This document shows, piece by piece, positions 1 to 11,386 of a stretch of 25,181 nt of DNA. A program made the translations under genes and the position numbers. This DNA comes from Neelides folsomi (lineage: Eukaryota > Arthropoda > Collembola > Neelipleona > Neelidae). The stretch's first letter is position 1. Each line of letters begins with the position of its first letter. Below the pieces are notes generated by a model that saw only the letters and a list, made by a program, of their open reading frames with translations, was not told the origin of the DNA and did not search any database. The DNA lies in the NCBI GenBank assembly GCA_034687125.1, contig JAQGBZ010000626.1, positions 1 to 25,181 of the forward strand. The letters are read 5' to 3'.

Positions 1-101
1 CATGACCTCAGCAGTTTTTCAATGACTCCTTTTCCAATGTAGCCTGTGGCTCCGGTAATAAAAACTGTTTTATCAGCAAAAAAACTTGGAATGTTCTCCA
101 T
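1..101 (-). CDS. Fatty acyl-CoA reductase, N-terminal exon (partial)
   Basis: This is the first coding exon of a minus-strand gene that runs off the left edge. The ATG is at 101-99 and about 33 residues are visible. They begin MENIPSFFADKTVFITGATG and continue YIGKGVIEKLL, which is the Rossmann NAD(P)H-binding start of the fatty acyl-CoA reductase (FAR, 'male sterility') family, with the TGxxGxxG signature at about residues 16-23. Members of this family reduce fatty acyl-CoA to fatty alcohol, using NADPH, on peroxisome or ER membranes, for waxes and surface lipids. The short lead before the glycine motif is usual for arthropod FARs, which supports the start. No intron donor is seen before the window edge. 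The subfamily cannot be told from this piece. Confidence 0.85.
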   Translation of the reverse strand, partial: MENIPSFFADKTVFITGATGYIGKGVIEKLLRS

Positions 102-762
102 GGCAACCTCCGTTGAAGAATGAAAAGCTCAAAGTGAAGTCACCGCTTTATCATTTTTCTCAAGCCATTATCAAAAAAATTGCATTGTTACTCATGATAA
201 GAGAGGATGAAATTTAAAAGGGAAAGACGAAATACCTAAAAACAATTTCAATTAAAGTCCATTTCACAAATTTATGATGGTGAGTTTTGCTTAGACGCAC
301 ACACAACGCATGTAATTTTGCAAAAACTCACCTCCATATAAGAGGAAGACCAGAAAGCTGGAATTTGATTACTTATGGTTCGTGTATCATTGTATCTATT
401 TAAGTACATTAAAAGTTGGATAATCTTTCTAAAATTACATTCTTGTAAAGAATATTTAAGTACAAATTATGCAGCTAACTAGCTAATTATTTTATGCACT
501 TTGTTTGAATTGGATTCCCAAATTTCAACTCGAATTAATTTAACATTACAAAATTACATATATGTTAAATGCTTCAAAAAACGAGTTTCTTAAAATATGT
601 ATCTTTAATGGAATGAAACTTGGGACATGTTTATTCAATAAATTTTTTTAAAACAATTTATATTAATTGTACACATTTGAGTTCTTGATTGTAGAGAACA
701 GATAAATTTGTTGAAACAACTTGTATAAAACCTGAACTGACCGGGAACATCAAAGTATGGTA
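102..762. other. Non-coding, upstream of the acyl-CoA reductase
   Basis: AT-rich sequence with no supported exon on either strand. It includes the presumed promoter and 5' UTR of the acyl-CoA reductase, but I see no decisive core-promoter motif. Confidence 0.6.
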
Positions 763-1002
763 TAATTTGTATTGGCATAGGTAAACATTGGCATAATTGT
801 ATTGGCCTAAGTATCTTATGGCCTTGGTATCTTATGGCATAGGTATCCTATGGCATAAGTATCTTATGGCATAAGTATCTTATGATCTAGGTATCTTATG
901 GCATTAGAATCTTATGGCCTACGTATTTAACGGCATAATGCTTATATGGCACAAAGATTCATTGGCATAAAATTCAAATGCCATAAGCAATTAATGGCAT
1001 AA
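763..1002. repeat. 16-bp minisatellite, about 15 copies
   Basis: A tandem array whose best copies read GTATCTTATGGCATAA. Units starting at 811, 827, 843, 859, 875, 891, 907 and 923 keep an exact 16-nt phase. More degenerate units, recognisable by a TTGGCAT or ATGGCAT core, extend it left to about 763 and right to about 1002 in the same register. The central four copies (827-890) are nearly identical while both edges have drifted. This is the usual picture of an array that turns over in the middle. Confidence 0.85.
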
Positions 1003-1217
1003 TGCTTATATAAATTAATACATATTAATACATATATATACCTAATACATATACCTTAATACATATATAAATATACGAGCAAGTGGTAATCAAAACAATG
1101 TTAATGCATCTTCATATTATCTTAAACTATTCATTTATTTAAAGTTAATTCTTTGTTTAGGAATATCCTTTTTAATAAAAATGTGCATTTTTACACATAA
1201 AACTCGATTTATACATA

Positions 1218-1237
1218 GACTGATGTATACATCAGTC
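1218..1237. repeat. Perfect 20-bp palindrome
   Basis: The half-site GACTGATGTA is followed immediately by its exact reverse complement, with no spacer. It lies between the minisatellite and the GC-richer island at 1324-1469. It could be a dimeric transcription-factor site or a chance feature of AT-rich DNA; nothing else in the sequence decides this. Confidence 0.7.
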
Positions 1238-1323
1238 ATTCTTCCTCAGAATTAAGAGTCGGCAAGATAATTGTAAAATCGCTGCCTACAAATTTACATA
1301 TAGCTAATATGCTTATGGGAGTA

Positions 1324-1469
1324 GGGGAAGAACGGTTTCCCATTCAGCTCGTGGAACGTGGAAGTGCGGGATTAAAGGCGGCCCGGGAACCGGTTTAAAG
1401 GTCTGGCAATAGTCTATGGACATGGACTATTGTCACCATGGGCAAAGAGTCTTTCCACACGAGTTGAAT
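1324..1469. ncRNA. Candidate structured RNA (nested inverted repeats)
   Basis: A roughly 150-nt island clearly richer in G and C than its flanks. Seen directly: a hairpin pairing 1324-1329 with 1336-1341; a long closing stem pairing 1342-1352 with 1459-1469 (one G-U pair) and, after a 5-nt bulge, 1358-1364 with 1451-1458; an inner pairing of 1381-1384 (GCCC) with 1440-1443 (GGGC); 1400-1402 with 1435-1437; and a terminal hairpin with a perfect 8-bp stem, 1407-1414 (CAATAGTC) with 1425-1432. All pairings are nested and compatible. The open frame through it on the plus strand starts near 1315 and stops at 1396-1398 inside the island, so a protein exon is less likely. I do not recognise the family: it matches no tRNA, U snRNA, RNase P or 7SL pattern that I know. 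The strand is undetermined because both strands can fold. Confidence 0.4.
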
Positions 1470-1503
1470 GAGTAAACTATGACTTATCCAATAGGTATTT
1501 ATG

Positions 1504-1582
1504 ATTTATATTAATAAACTTTTCAAAATTTTTAAGTTTTTAATAATACTTAAACGTTTTGAAATTTTTAATTAATATAAAT
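1504..1582. repeat. Imperfect palindrome, hairpin-type repeat
   Basis: The left arm from 1504 starts ATTTATATTAAT and the right arm ending at 1582 is its perfect complement over these 12 outer bases. Pairing continues inward with a few mismatches and one indel to a centre near 1543. Arms are about 38 nt with roughly 80 percent matching. The shape recalls a small foldback element, but no target-site duplication is obvious. Confidence 0.5.
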
Positions 1583-1819
1583 TATTTTTTGGGTCCTTTA
1601 GGGAACATATCAAATATAGGGCTGAAATGGCACTTCAATACAAAGCTATTGGTGTCATTTCATAGGCTTATATATGTTTCGCTTATATAATAATTAAATT
1701 ATAAAAAATAAGTAGGAGATTCATAGATACACACATGTATGTATCATAGAGGGTGTTATTTCCATTTTAATCAGGCCTTGTGGAGAAAAATTCAATCAAT
1801 ACCTGATATGCTAAAACCT

Positions 1820-2722
<903 letters not shown>

Positions 2723-3340
2723 TTAATAATGGCTTTGTTGGAAATTTGGTCGAGGTGGAGATTCGACTTCTTCATTGTTCATCTCTTTCCAGCCTTGTTC
2801 TCCGTTCCAACCATTGTTCATGTGATTCCAACCATGATTGCCATTGGAATGACCTCCTTGGTTCCAACCATTGTTACGTCTTCCCAAGAATCGCCATCCG
2901 ATCAAACCAGCTTTAAATTTCTTGAGAAGGAGAAGTTTAGCTTTCAATCCAACCGCTTTCTTGGCGATTAAAATCGGAACAACTGCCTCTGCTTGTCGCT
3001 TTTCTCTTTCTATTAAAAGCAAGAGTTAGATAAATTACAATGAAGCCTTGAAAATGTAAATTCTCGCCTTTTTAGAATATCATTAAATAAATATAACTAA
3101 TCTATCATAATTAAATTAGGAATGTAATTAAACAATTTATAAACAAAGTGTTGAAGCGTTCGATTTTCTCTATATTAAGCTTCATTAAAATGTGTAAAAT
3201 TAAAAAGATTGTTTTGATTTTAAAAAACTAAATTATTTGATGCTTTGTGGAACTTTTTATTCAATTTTACCTTTTCCTTCAACTGCCAAGTTTAATAGAA
3301 AAATAAGTAAAATGGCCCCGAGTAAGTAGCCAAACTTCAT
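2723..3340 (-). CDS. Small secreted Asn/Gly/Trp-rich peptide (2 exons)
   Basis: Exons (minus): 3340-3271 and 3009-2723, with donor GTAAAA, acceptor TAATAG, and phase 1 on both sides; 118 residues. Exon 1 encodes a clear signal peptide (MKFGYLLGAILLIFLLNLAV). The mature part begins with a dibasic KR at about residues 27-28, then a Leu/Lys/Ala-rich amphipathic stretch (AKKAVGLKAKLLLLKKF) and an RR pair. After these comes an Asn/Gly/His/Trp-rich segment with repeated NNGWN, HGWNHMNNGWN and GEQGW motifs, and an acidic/Pro tail. No Cys is present. Lys/Leu-rich segments followed by Gly-rich repeats occur in arthropod cuticle-associated and antimicrobial secreted proteins, but I do not recognise this family. 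A minus-strand AATAAA lies 78 nt past the stop. The plus-strand open frame here is its shadow. Confidence 0.7.
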
Positions 3341-4385
3341 ATTGAATGAATTAAAAATTGAATTTAAAATAATTTAAAATCTTAATAGAACTTCTTGAAG
3401 TTTAAAGATACATTTAAATCATTAAAATATCAAATACTTCTTTATCAAATAAATATTTTGAGATAAAAGGATAAGGATGATTTGAAATAAAAAGTGTTAC
3501 TGAAAAGCGATGAAGATGAGGACGAGAACTTATATGGAATTGGTTCTTGACAATGGTCCAAGCTGGATTGAATAAGAGTCACGTGCAGTGAAAGGGATCT
3601 TCTTATTCACTTGTCACTCATTCAATCTTTACATTCGTCTCGACCCTCCACCTTTCTTAGTCAAATATTCAATCCTAAGAAAAACGAGGAGCTGGGGAAG
3701 GAACGGATTACGAAATAAAAACAATATTGATACTTCATTTGAATAACCAAATTGAAATAATATCACACATTGTTCTCTTAATTGATTCAAAATTTGAATT
3801 TGATTACGATCAAAGGGAATTAATTATAAAAACGCTGAATTCATTATTTTCGTACAACGGCAATGTATTTGGAATTGTTTGGCCCCTCCTCGTACAAGTT
3901 CCAAAGTCATAATTTTAACCCAGCGGTGAAAAATTGTTAGCTGTTGATTGTTCTCAGACAACAATTCATTCATTTGAATAAATTGATCAACAATAGGATG
4001 ATGAAAATGTTAAATGCATTTAACAATATTATTCATTTCGCATTATACCTACATAATATAGACTCAATAATATATGTTAGGAATTATGTATGATAATAAG
4101 ACAGTTTGTTTTGTTTATATGAATTTATTTTTCAAGAAAATTATGTATTCATAAACAACGTTATTAGATTTAATCTATTTAATAAAAATAAAATATTATT
4201 ATTAATTAACTAAATGTGCTTCTTAATTCGAATGCCAATTACCATTTCCAAATTAAATATAATTATATCGGCAACATTAAATAATAATAGACATTTATAA
4301 TTTATAATACATAAATAAATTAAATAGTAAATACCAATTTTATAAATAATAATTTTCATATCTTAATAATTCGTTAAGTTTAATT
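3341..4385. other. Non-coding stretch with one hairpin
   Basis: No supported coding exon; the short plus-strand open frame at 3727-3912 has no protein-like features. The only structure noticed is a 62-nt imperfect hairpin at 3566-3627. The rest is AT-rich DNA downstream of the carboxylesterase. Confidence 0.55.
3566..3627. other. 62-nt imperfect hairpin
   Basis: GATTGAAT (3566-3573) pairs perfectly with ATTCAATC (3620-3627). Inside this, after a 2-nt bulge, GAGT-x-ACG pairs with the TGT-x-ACTC side, and after a 3-nt bulge AGTGAA (3587-3592) pairs with TTCACT (3606-3611), leaving a 13-nt loop. Size and bulging are compatible with a pre-microRNA, but the pairing is weaker than typical and the seed cannot be assigned. 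Confidence 0.3.
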
Positions 4386-7300
4386 TTAAAAATTATATAA
4401 TGTTGATAAAACGATTAAAACTACAAGTAAAATTGTAAACTGAATATTGTTTGCGGAATCTGTAACGGGAGGTTGAGTTGGTTCAGATGTTGGAGGACTT
4501 GAAATTGGCATGGTCGTTGTTGGTCCGTTAGTGTTCGATGTATCGCTTGTTTGGGTTTGAGAAGAACCTGACTGAGTTGTAGTCGGCTGTTGTGATGTGG
4601 TCGTCGTTGTAGTGGTGGTTGATGTAGTTGTGCTTGTGGTGGTGCTTTGAGTCGTTGGCACTGGAATTTCTGGGAACAGTTCCAAAGACGCATTTACCCA
4701 GGAATCTTTTGCATATTGCATCACTCGATCTTCTCTATCAACAATTAAATAATTTTGGTCTTCTTGGTCGAATTTCGGCCAAAATTCTGGTGCGGTTTCA
4801 TCACCGTTTGGATTTCTATAAAATTTCATAAATAATCAATTTTTATCAATTTCATTACTTTCAAAATCAAAGTGATTCTTACGAAATTAAACTAATAATA
4901 GGAAAATTACCCAAAAGTTGCGAAATTGACCCAATATCTAAGAAAACGTTTGCTAACGACTAAATCGATTGGCTTGATGAGCGGGAAAAATTGAAACTAA
5001 ATAAAAAAGCTAATTAATTAGAATAACAGAGATGATATATATATAATATAAAAAAGGTTAATAAATGAATATAAAAAATTATTTTACCAAATATCTGAAA
5101 AGGATAAATATTATAGTATTAATACATGGTCAATTTAATTATTAATAATTAAAATAGTTATCTGTATTTTTGTTTTACATCATATCATCAGTATGTGCAA
5201 TTCCTCCAGGCACCACAGAGTCTTGACCCACGAGAACGAGATAATAAAGGGAAAATAGACCTTTGAACTCAAAGTCATAATAATATGAAGGAGAAACTTG
5301 AGAATGAAATTCCACTAATTGATAATCAGGTCCTTTCATTCCAAATACAGAAACTAACTGTTCAAATAATTAATATAAAAAGGTTAAGTCCATATTATGA
5401 ATTTAGATGTTTTTAATATTTAAAGTCAATTCTAAATTTCAAATTTACATCCAAAGCTCCGGGCATTTTGTCATCAAGGGTTTCCGATGAGTAAGCATCT
5501 CCCATAAAGGTTCTTCCAAGAGCATGCAAAAAGCTTCCCCCAGAACGACCATCCATATCTTGCATGCCTTTATTTAATTTTTAATTGTAAATTTGAATTG
5601 ATTGTAAATATTAAAAAGAATCGGATAAATTACTTATTAAATATTATTAAAAATAAATATTATTTAAATTAAAAGAATCGTACCAACAAAGTTCATAAAT
5701 GTGGGAACTAAATCATGCTTGAGGAAGCTTCCATTATTGATGAGATCATTATGCTTGATATAATTGTAATAAAGACCATCTAAGATATAAGATCCATCGT
5801 GTCGCGTGGCTCCCATCATAATTGGAACTTTGTTTTGCCGCCCTTCTCTCAAAACTTTCAAAGGATGTTCGGGAAGGAATTTTTCAAAATTATCAGATAA
5901 AAGCGGAGAGTTTTGAATACTCGGCACTTTGACGTCAAAACCCAGACCTTTAGCATTTGACTCTTGGTCCCACTATAAAATAATATTTTATAAATAATAA
6001 TTAATCACACTATTAATAAAAACAATTAATGATAATTACTTATATAATAACAATTAATTAATTAAAATAATAAATTTACAATATGTTCGTTAAGAGCTCG
6101 AACTAAATCCACTGGCGGGACTTCTCGCATACAATCCAAAATGTCGTTTGGATTTGTTTGATCGCACCCGGCTCTTCTGGCCACATCCAAATGATCCGGC
6201 AATGAAGGTTCTCTCGAAGTTCCCCAACACGCGAGAGCGGAACCGCTTGAACCGATGACCCCATGGAAAAGTCCAGCGGCCATTGGGCTAATTAGCAAAT
6301 GGCTCACCATCATTGAACCAGCGCTTTGTCCCGTGATGGTAACTCTGTTGGGATCTCCACCGAAGTATTTGATATACCTTAAAAATAAATAAATAATTTT
6401 AATTGCATGCAATTCATTAATATCACATCACTATTCTCTTTAACGAGTTATACCTTTGGATCCATTTAAGAGACGTCACTGCATCGTATAATGCAGCGTT
6501 TCCAGGCGCATCGTCAATTCCAAGATTAAACGAACCTAATTAAATATTTAAATTATATTTTAAACTCGTAAACTAATTTGAATAAATCATTATTCTAATG
6601 ATATTTATTTAAATATTATTAACCTAAAATTCCAAGCCTGTAATTGATGGTGACCAACACACAAGGGAAGTCCATAAATCTTGCGCCATTCCACAAACTT
6701 CCCCAAATTGCTAAAAAGAATTCATTAGGATTAAATTTTTGAATAATTAATAAAAATGTAAATTACCTAATAAGGATCACAGTAATTAATAAATTATAAT
6801 AAGAATTACAATGCGAAGCTCCTCCGTGTATGAAGACAATTACTGGGAGACCGTTTTCAATTTCCTCTGGTGTTTTAGGAACCTTTGGTGTGTTGATGTT
6901 GAGGACCAAACAATCTTCTTCTCCGATGATGTTTTTTGGTTCGGCCATTCTTCTTTGGTTCATTTTGATAGATTCTTCGTAAAGTTCCATAACACGTTGA
7001 GGATTTTTGGCTCCTTCAGCATCCGACATATTCACCAATTCCCGGGGGAGTTCAATCAAAGGATCTTGTGGGCAGTATATAAATCCATTAACAGCATAGA
7101 AAATATCTTCTCCTTCAGTGTATGGTCCTTCTCTCAATATGGATGGCTATTTAATTTAAAAATTATTTTTATAATCTACTATCTACATATTTTGGTTAAT
7201 ATAAATTAATTAATTGGAAAGTAATATTAGATTAGATTTTGTATTAGATCAATATTTACCTTAAATCTATTTGTTTCATTGATAGATTGAGCGTATGGAA

Positions 7301-7537
7301 TTCCGGCAAATGCAACCTAAAATTAAAAATTAATCAAGTAAAATATTTATTAACTTTCACTTTTACATAAGGATTTAATTCGTTGGTCGTCCAATGTCTG
7401 AGCCCGTAAATATTTCCCAATTCTTCTGAACGGACAATTAAATCTTCAATTATTGGTGGTGGTGGAAGTGTCGGGCCTTGTCCAACAACGCTTAAAATGT
7501 AATAAAACAACGTTAATGTTAAAATTAAGAGCTTCAT
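4386..7537 (-). CDS. Secreted carboxylesterase with Thr-rich stalk and GPI-like tail
   Basis: Twelve exons (minus): 7537-7355, 7316-7260, 7146-6810, 6710-6624, 6535-6454, 6377-6080, 5972-5684, 5567-5449, 5357-5179, 5094-5088, 4996-4911, 4815-4386; all phases match, about 717 residues. It has a signal peptide (MKLLILTLTLFYYILSVVG) and then a type-B carboxylesterase fold: FAGIPYA, EDCLVLNI, oxyanion loop HGGA (about 187-190), VLVTINYRLGILG, GDPNRVTITGQSAGS with nucleophile Ser267, acid Asp407 in TRHDGSY (more often Glu), and His539 in AHTDDMIYLF. The triad is complete, so it should be an active ester hydrolase; the substrate is unknown. After WVNFATFGNPNG comes a Thr-rich mucin-like stalk (about 630-670) and a hydrophobic C-terminal tail with no charged end, as in GPI-anchored cholinesterases. 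The exon 1 donor is ambiguous among three in-phase GT sites (7366, 7360, 7354). Exon 10 is only 7 nt. Confidence 0.9.
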
Positions 7538-8717
7538 CTTTGCTCGATGGACCTTTTAAAACTCAACTTATTGGAAGTTTAATGGGCCAATAGTCCACGA
7601 ATTGGGAATTTCAAGATGTTTGATTATCAAATTGATTGGGATTCACAATAGTCATTTGGGAAATATTAATTGGCCTTCAATGTCATTCATATCGAGTGGT
7701 TTTGCAAATGTTATCAAAATCAAACACTTAAATTTCCGTTAGTTCATTGAATTTCCTTAGTCCAGAAGTCCAGACATATGAAACATTGTCGTACATATAA
7801 TATATATATATATATATGTATTATATAGCATTATAGCATTATCACGATAATTTAAAAATAAAAGCTTAGTTTTTAATGCATTAAATGAGAATAATTTCAT
7901 TATAGGACTTTCATCAATAATTTGATTGATGGTTTGGATTTTGTGATATTAATAAAGTGGTTTTTATTGAAATTTGACATAATGACAATGCAATCGATAT
8001 ATTATTTGTGTGATTGACTTATCAAAGTTCCCTTCAATAAATTATCGTAAAGTTGTACATGGACCAGTCTTTTTTTCACATAAAATCATCTATGGTATTT
8101 CACATGCAAGGAATAAACTAAAACTAATATTATAATTATAATAATAGAGTTTATTAGAAGTTATTTAATTGAATGATTTTTTAGATTTTTATGAAAATGT
8201 GTATGAAATATTTTCCAGGTTTCTACAAGTCAAGTGTTATAAAATTATATTAACTTACAGTTAACTATATTTTGGGAAATTATTTACAAGTTTATTTAAT
8301 TACAATTATAGGAGAGAATTCTTCATAAAACAATAAACCCATGTATACAAACCTTAGCTTAGGTAAATATAGGATTTAGAATTTGGCATCATATTCCTAT
8401 CTTAATCTAGGTAAACGTGGAGTTGAATATCTTAACTTGTTGTTTAACTCAACAATTTTATCATTGAACATTTTCTTCACAATAGTAAGCATATAGAAAT
8501 TAAGAATGTTAGAATTTATATATAATATGTATACTACCTACTTAATATGGAATCCAAAAACACAATGTTTCTTTCCAAATGCTTCAAAACAATCAATTAT
8601 GCTTTCTCATCTCCCAAAACAGAAATGGATTCATTTGACGTAGTTCATTTTAAATATATTTAGAAAGTAGGTGAATTGTCTTTGGTTCATTCTCATTCTT
8701 TCCACCAAATTGGCAAG
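7538..8717. promoter_or_regulatory. Divergent intergenic region (carboxylesterase / SLC13)
   Basis: This 1.2-kb gap separates two genes transcribed away from each other, so it must hold both promoters. It contains an AT dinucleotide run at about 7798-7818 and otherwise unremarkable AT-rich DNA. I see no supported exon and no convincing TATA or initiator pair. The assignment rests on gene layout only. Confidence 0.4.
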
Positions 8718-11386
8718 ATGACGAGTTGCCAAAGTATAAGTGAAGAATTCCAAGGGACAGTTTGGAAAAATTGGAAATTTCTCGTCCTCGTCCTCTCCCC
8801 CATTTTACTTCTTCCCTTACTCATCGTCCAAGAAGGGATCGAAGATGGGAATACAATGCCAACTACTGTAAATAACAATTAAATTATAAAAAACAATGTT
8901 GATTACATTTTTCAGATTAATAGGAATTGTATATTTTTTCATTTCATCAATTTTATTAGAAACTCAAATGCGCTTACGTAATTCTTTTAATGGGCATTTA
9001 TTGGACTTTGGAAATCATCCCGCTCCCAGTTACTGCATTCCTACCCGTCGTTTTATTCCCTTTATTTGGAGTTCAGGACACATGTAGGATAAAATACTTA
9101 ATTTGTAAAAATGAGAATTTAATTAATTATCATAATTATTTAAATACTTAAATAGCATACGTTTCGAAAAATTACATGCGGGATGGAAACATGATGTTCA
9201 TTGGTGGACTTGTAATGGCTCTAAGCGTGCAATTTTCTAAGTTGCATAAAAGAATCGCGATTAACTCAATTGCCATTATGGGTCATTCAGTTGCAAAGTA
9301 AAATTCTAAATTTATGAGGAATTTGATTTTAGATTTAATTAATAATTAATTAATTTAATTTAATTAAATTAGGTTGAGCTGTTTGATGTTTTTATTCTCC
9401 ATTTGCCTCTCAATTTGGTTTTCCAATCTCGCTGCGGCCGCTATAGTCATTCCAATAATTTCGGAATTATTTAAGTTAATGGACTCAAAGGTATACTAAT
9501 TAAACATTATCCCCTTTAAATATTAATTAAATTGATTATTTTATATGAACTGGACAATTAAATATTATACGTACCTACATGAGTTTTTATTCATATTAAA
9601 ATTAGGAGGAGAAAAACGATCAAACACAAGATTGTCAAATACGCCCTCAATCAAAGTAAAATACAATTTGAATAAAATTGAGAACAATAAGTGATAATTA
9701 AAACTCTTGTTAATTAAAGTAATGAAATAGTGATTTACATTTATCCTAAACTTGTGATTATATTTAATTTTTTAAAGTTTTCATTACGGCGACCGTCGCC
9801 TTCTTGTTTCTGCCTTGCTTGGTTTGAATCTTGGTGGAATCTTCTTACCATATTCCTCCGCTCCGTCTCACATCCTTTATCGACTCACAAAACCCAAAAC
9901 CCATCCAAATTATACAGAAATCAACAGGTGAACTTTTCACTATAATTTATTTAAATTATTATTATTAATTATTATTATAGGTATTTATTATTCTTATAGT
10001 TTATTAAATAACTAAAAGTAAGCAGAATTTTTAAGTAATAACTGGAATGATTTCATTGAATTTGTAAACTATTTCAATGAAAATATTTGTTCTTCACATT
10101 GAAGGTTTAATTTGAATTCAGGAATGTTTTGATTCCTCATTTATTCCACAACTCGCACAATCTGTCTCTTGCTTCTTGGATGGCCTTCGCTGCACCAATC
10201 CTCCTTGTGTGTTTCTTCATATATTTGACATTTGAAATCGGACGCGGGTTTTCGTTTGGGCGGAAAAGAACAGCGGAATTTGGCTCCCGTCAAACTCTGC
10301 CTCCGCTAGATCCGATGACTTTTCAAGAAATGGGAACTTTGTGTTTGGGACTTCTCCTCTTTCTTCTTTGGTTCTTCCGAGATCCAAGATTCCTACAGGG
10401 ATTTCTCCCTCAATCGCTTCACTCAATTGTTGATGTCGGGGATTCGGCTCCTGCGATGTTTGTCGTCCTTCTCTTTTTTATCTTACCAAGAAATCCATTT
10501 GGAGTTAAAAGTAATAATACAAATAGAATGTAATAATAGTAAAATTGATAACACAAAATACATAATATTAAATAATATCGTATAAAATAATTTTTTTAAA
10601 TATTATAATTATAATTTTTTGCAGAAGAAGGGGAAGAAGGTTTTGAATCTCTTTTAGATTGGAAATACGTCCAAAGGAATCTTCCCTGGGGAATCATTTT
10701 ACTCATGGGTGCCGTTAAGTTCATTTTCTCTAATAAATATTATTTTCCTGTCTATTCCCAATACAAATATTAAAACTGCATTCATTCCATATTGGCTTTG
10801 GTAATTGATTAACGATGTTGTTTTTAAGGGAGTGGATTTGCTATGGCGGACGCATCCAAAGTTTCTGGTTTGTCCAAATACATTTTGGATGGTCTTGAAG
10901 GGTTGAAGGGAATGAGCGACGCGGGGATTTTATTTATCGTTCTTATTATTACACTCCTTTGCGGAGAAGTTTGTTCCAACACAGCGGCTGGATATATCCT
11001 TTTGCCAATATTTTATAAACTTGTATGAATTATTAAATAATTTAAAAATAATTTAATAATTTTTAAACAATAGAAAATATTAATTAAAATATTATGACCG
11101 ATAAATTTTAATTAATCTATTAATGATAATATAAAATAATTAAAGATTTTTTTGAATTTAGAGCGAAAGACTTGGATTCCATCCGTTGTATCTCGCCCTT
11201 CCCGCCGCTCTTATTTCATCAACAACATTTTTATGTCCTGCTGGGAGTCCAACCAACGCTTTCGTTTTTTCCTCAACTTCCCTCACATTCAAAGATGGCC
11301 TTAAAAGGAGAGTTGGATTGGAAGTGACGGCTTTCGCAGCTATTTACATTGCAGGACTTTTCTATGCACCGACCATTTTCACATGA
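8718..11386 (+). CDS. SLC13 (INDY/NaDC)-like anion transporter, divergent
   Basis: Ten exons: 8718-8867, 8960-9083, 9156-9297, 9373-9490, 9606-9655, 9778-9927, 10122-10510, 10625-10708, 10829-11022, 11162-11386; 541 residues, all phases consistent. Family landmarks in order: [20 protein letters not shown] (TM1), [43 protein letters not shown] with [71 protein letters not shown]13 proteins move di- or tricarboxylates or sulphate with Na+ across the plasma membrane. The second SNT motif (452-454) is intact. The first reads SNL (156-158), and the following GGT-rich hairpin is replaced by [12 protein letters not shown], so substrate handling may differ. The exon 8 donor (GTGCCG at 10709) is weak but is the only phase-compatible choice. 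It ends tail-to-tail with the next gene, 108 bp apart. Confidence 0.88.

Noticed and set aside
1315..1398. Short plus-strand coding exon (MGVGEERF...) in the GC-rich island
   Set aside because: It stops inside the island, has no matching splice partner or known similarity, and the base-pairing explains the composition better.
2729..2971. Plus-strand open frame opposite the GWN-repeat peptide
   Set aside because: The minus strand gives a signal-peptide exon with matching phase; this frame is its shadow.
3727..3912. Plus-strand open frame of 61 codons
   Set aside because: AT-driven composition, no domain, signal peptide or splice context.
6811..7209. 132-codon plus-strand open frame
   Set aside because: It lies opposite carboxylesterase exon 3, which carries conserved motifs; antisense shadow.
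7798..7818. AT dinucleotide run as a TATA region or origin
   Set aside because: Simple sequence common in this AT-rich DNA, more than 250 bp from the nearest start codon, with no supporting motif.
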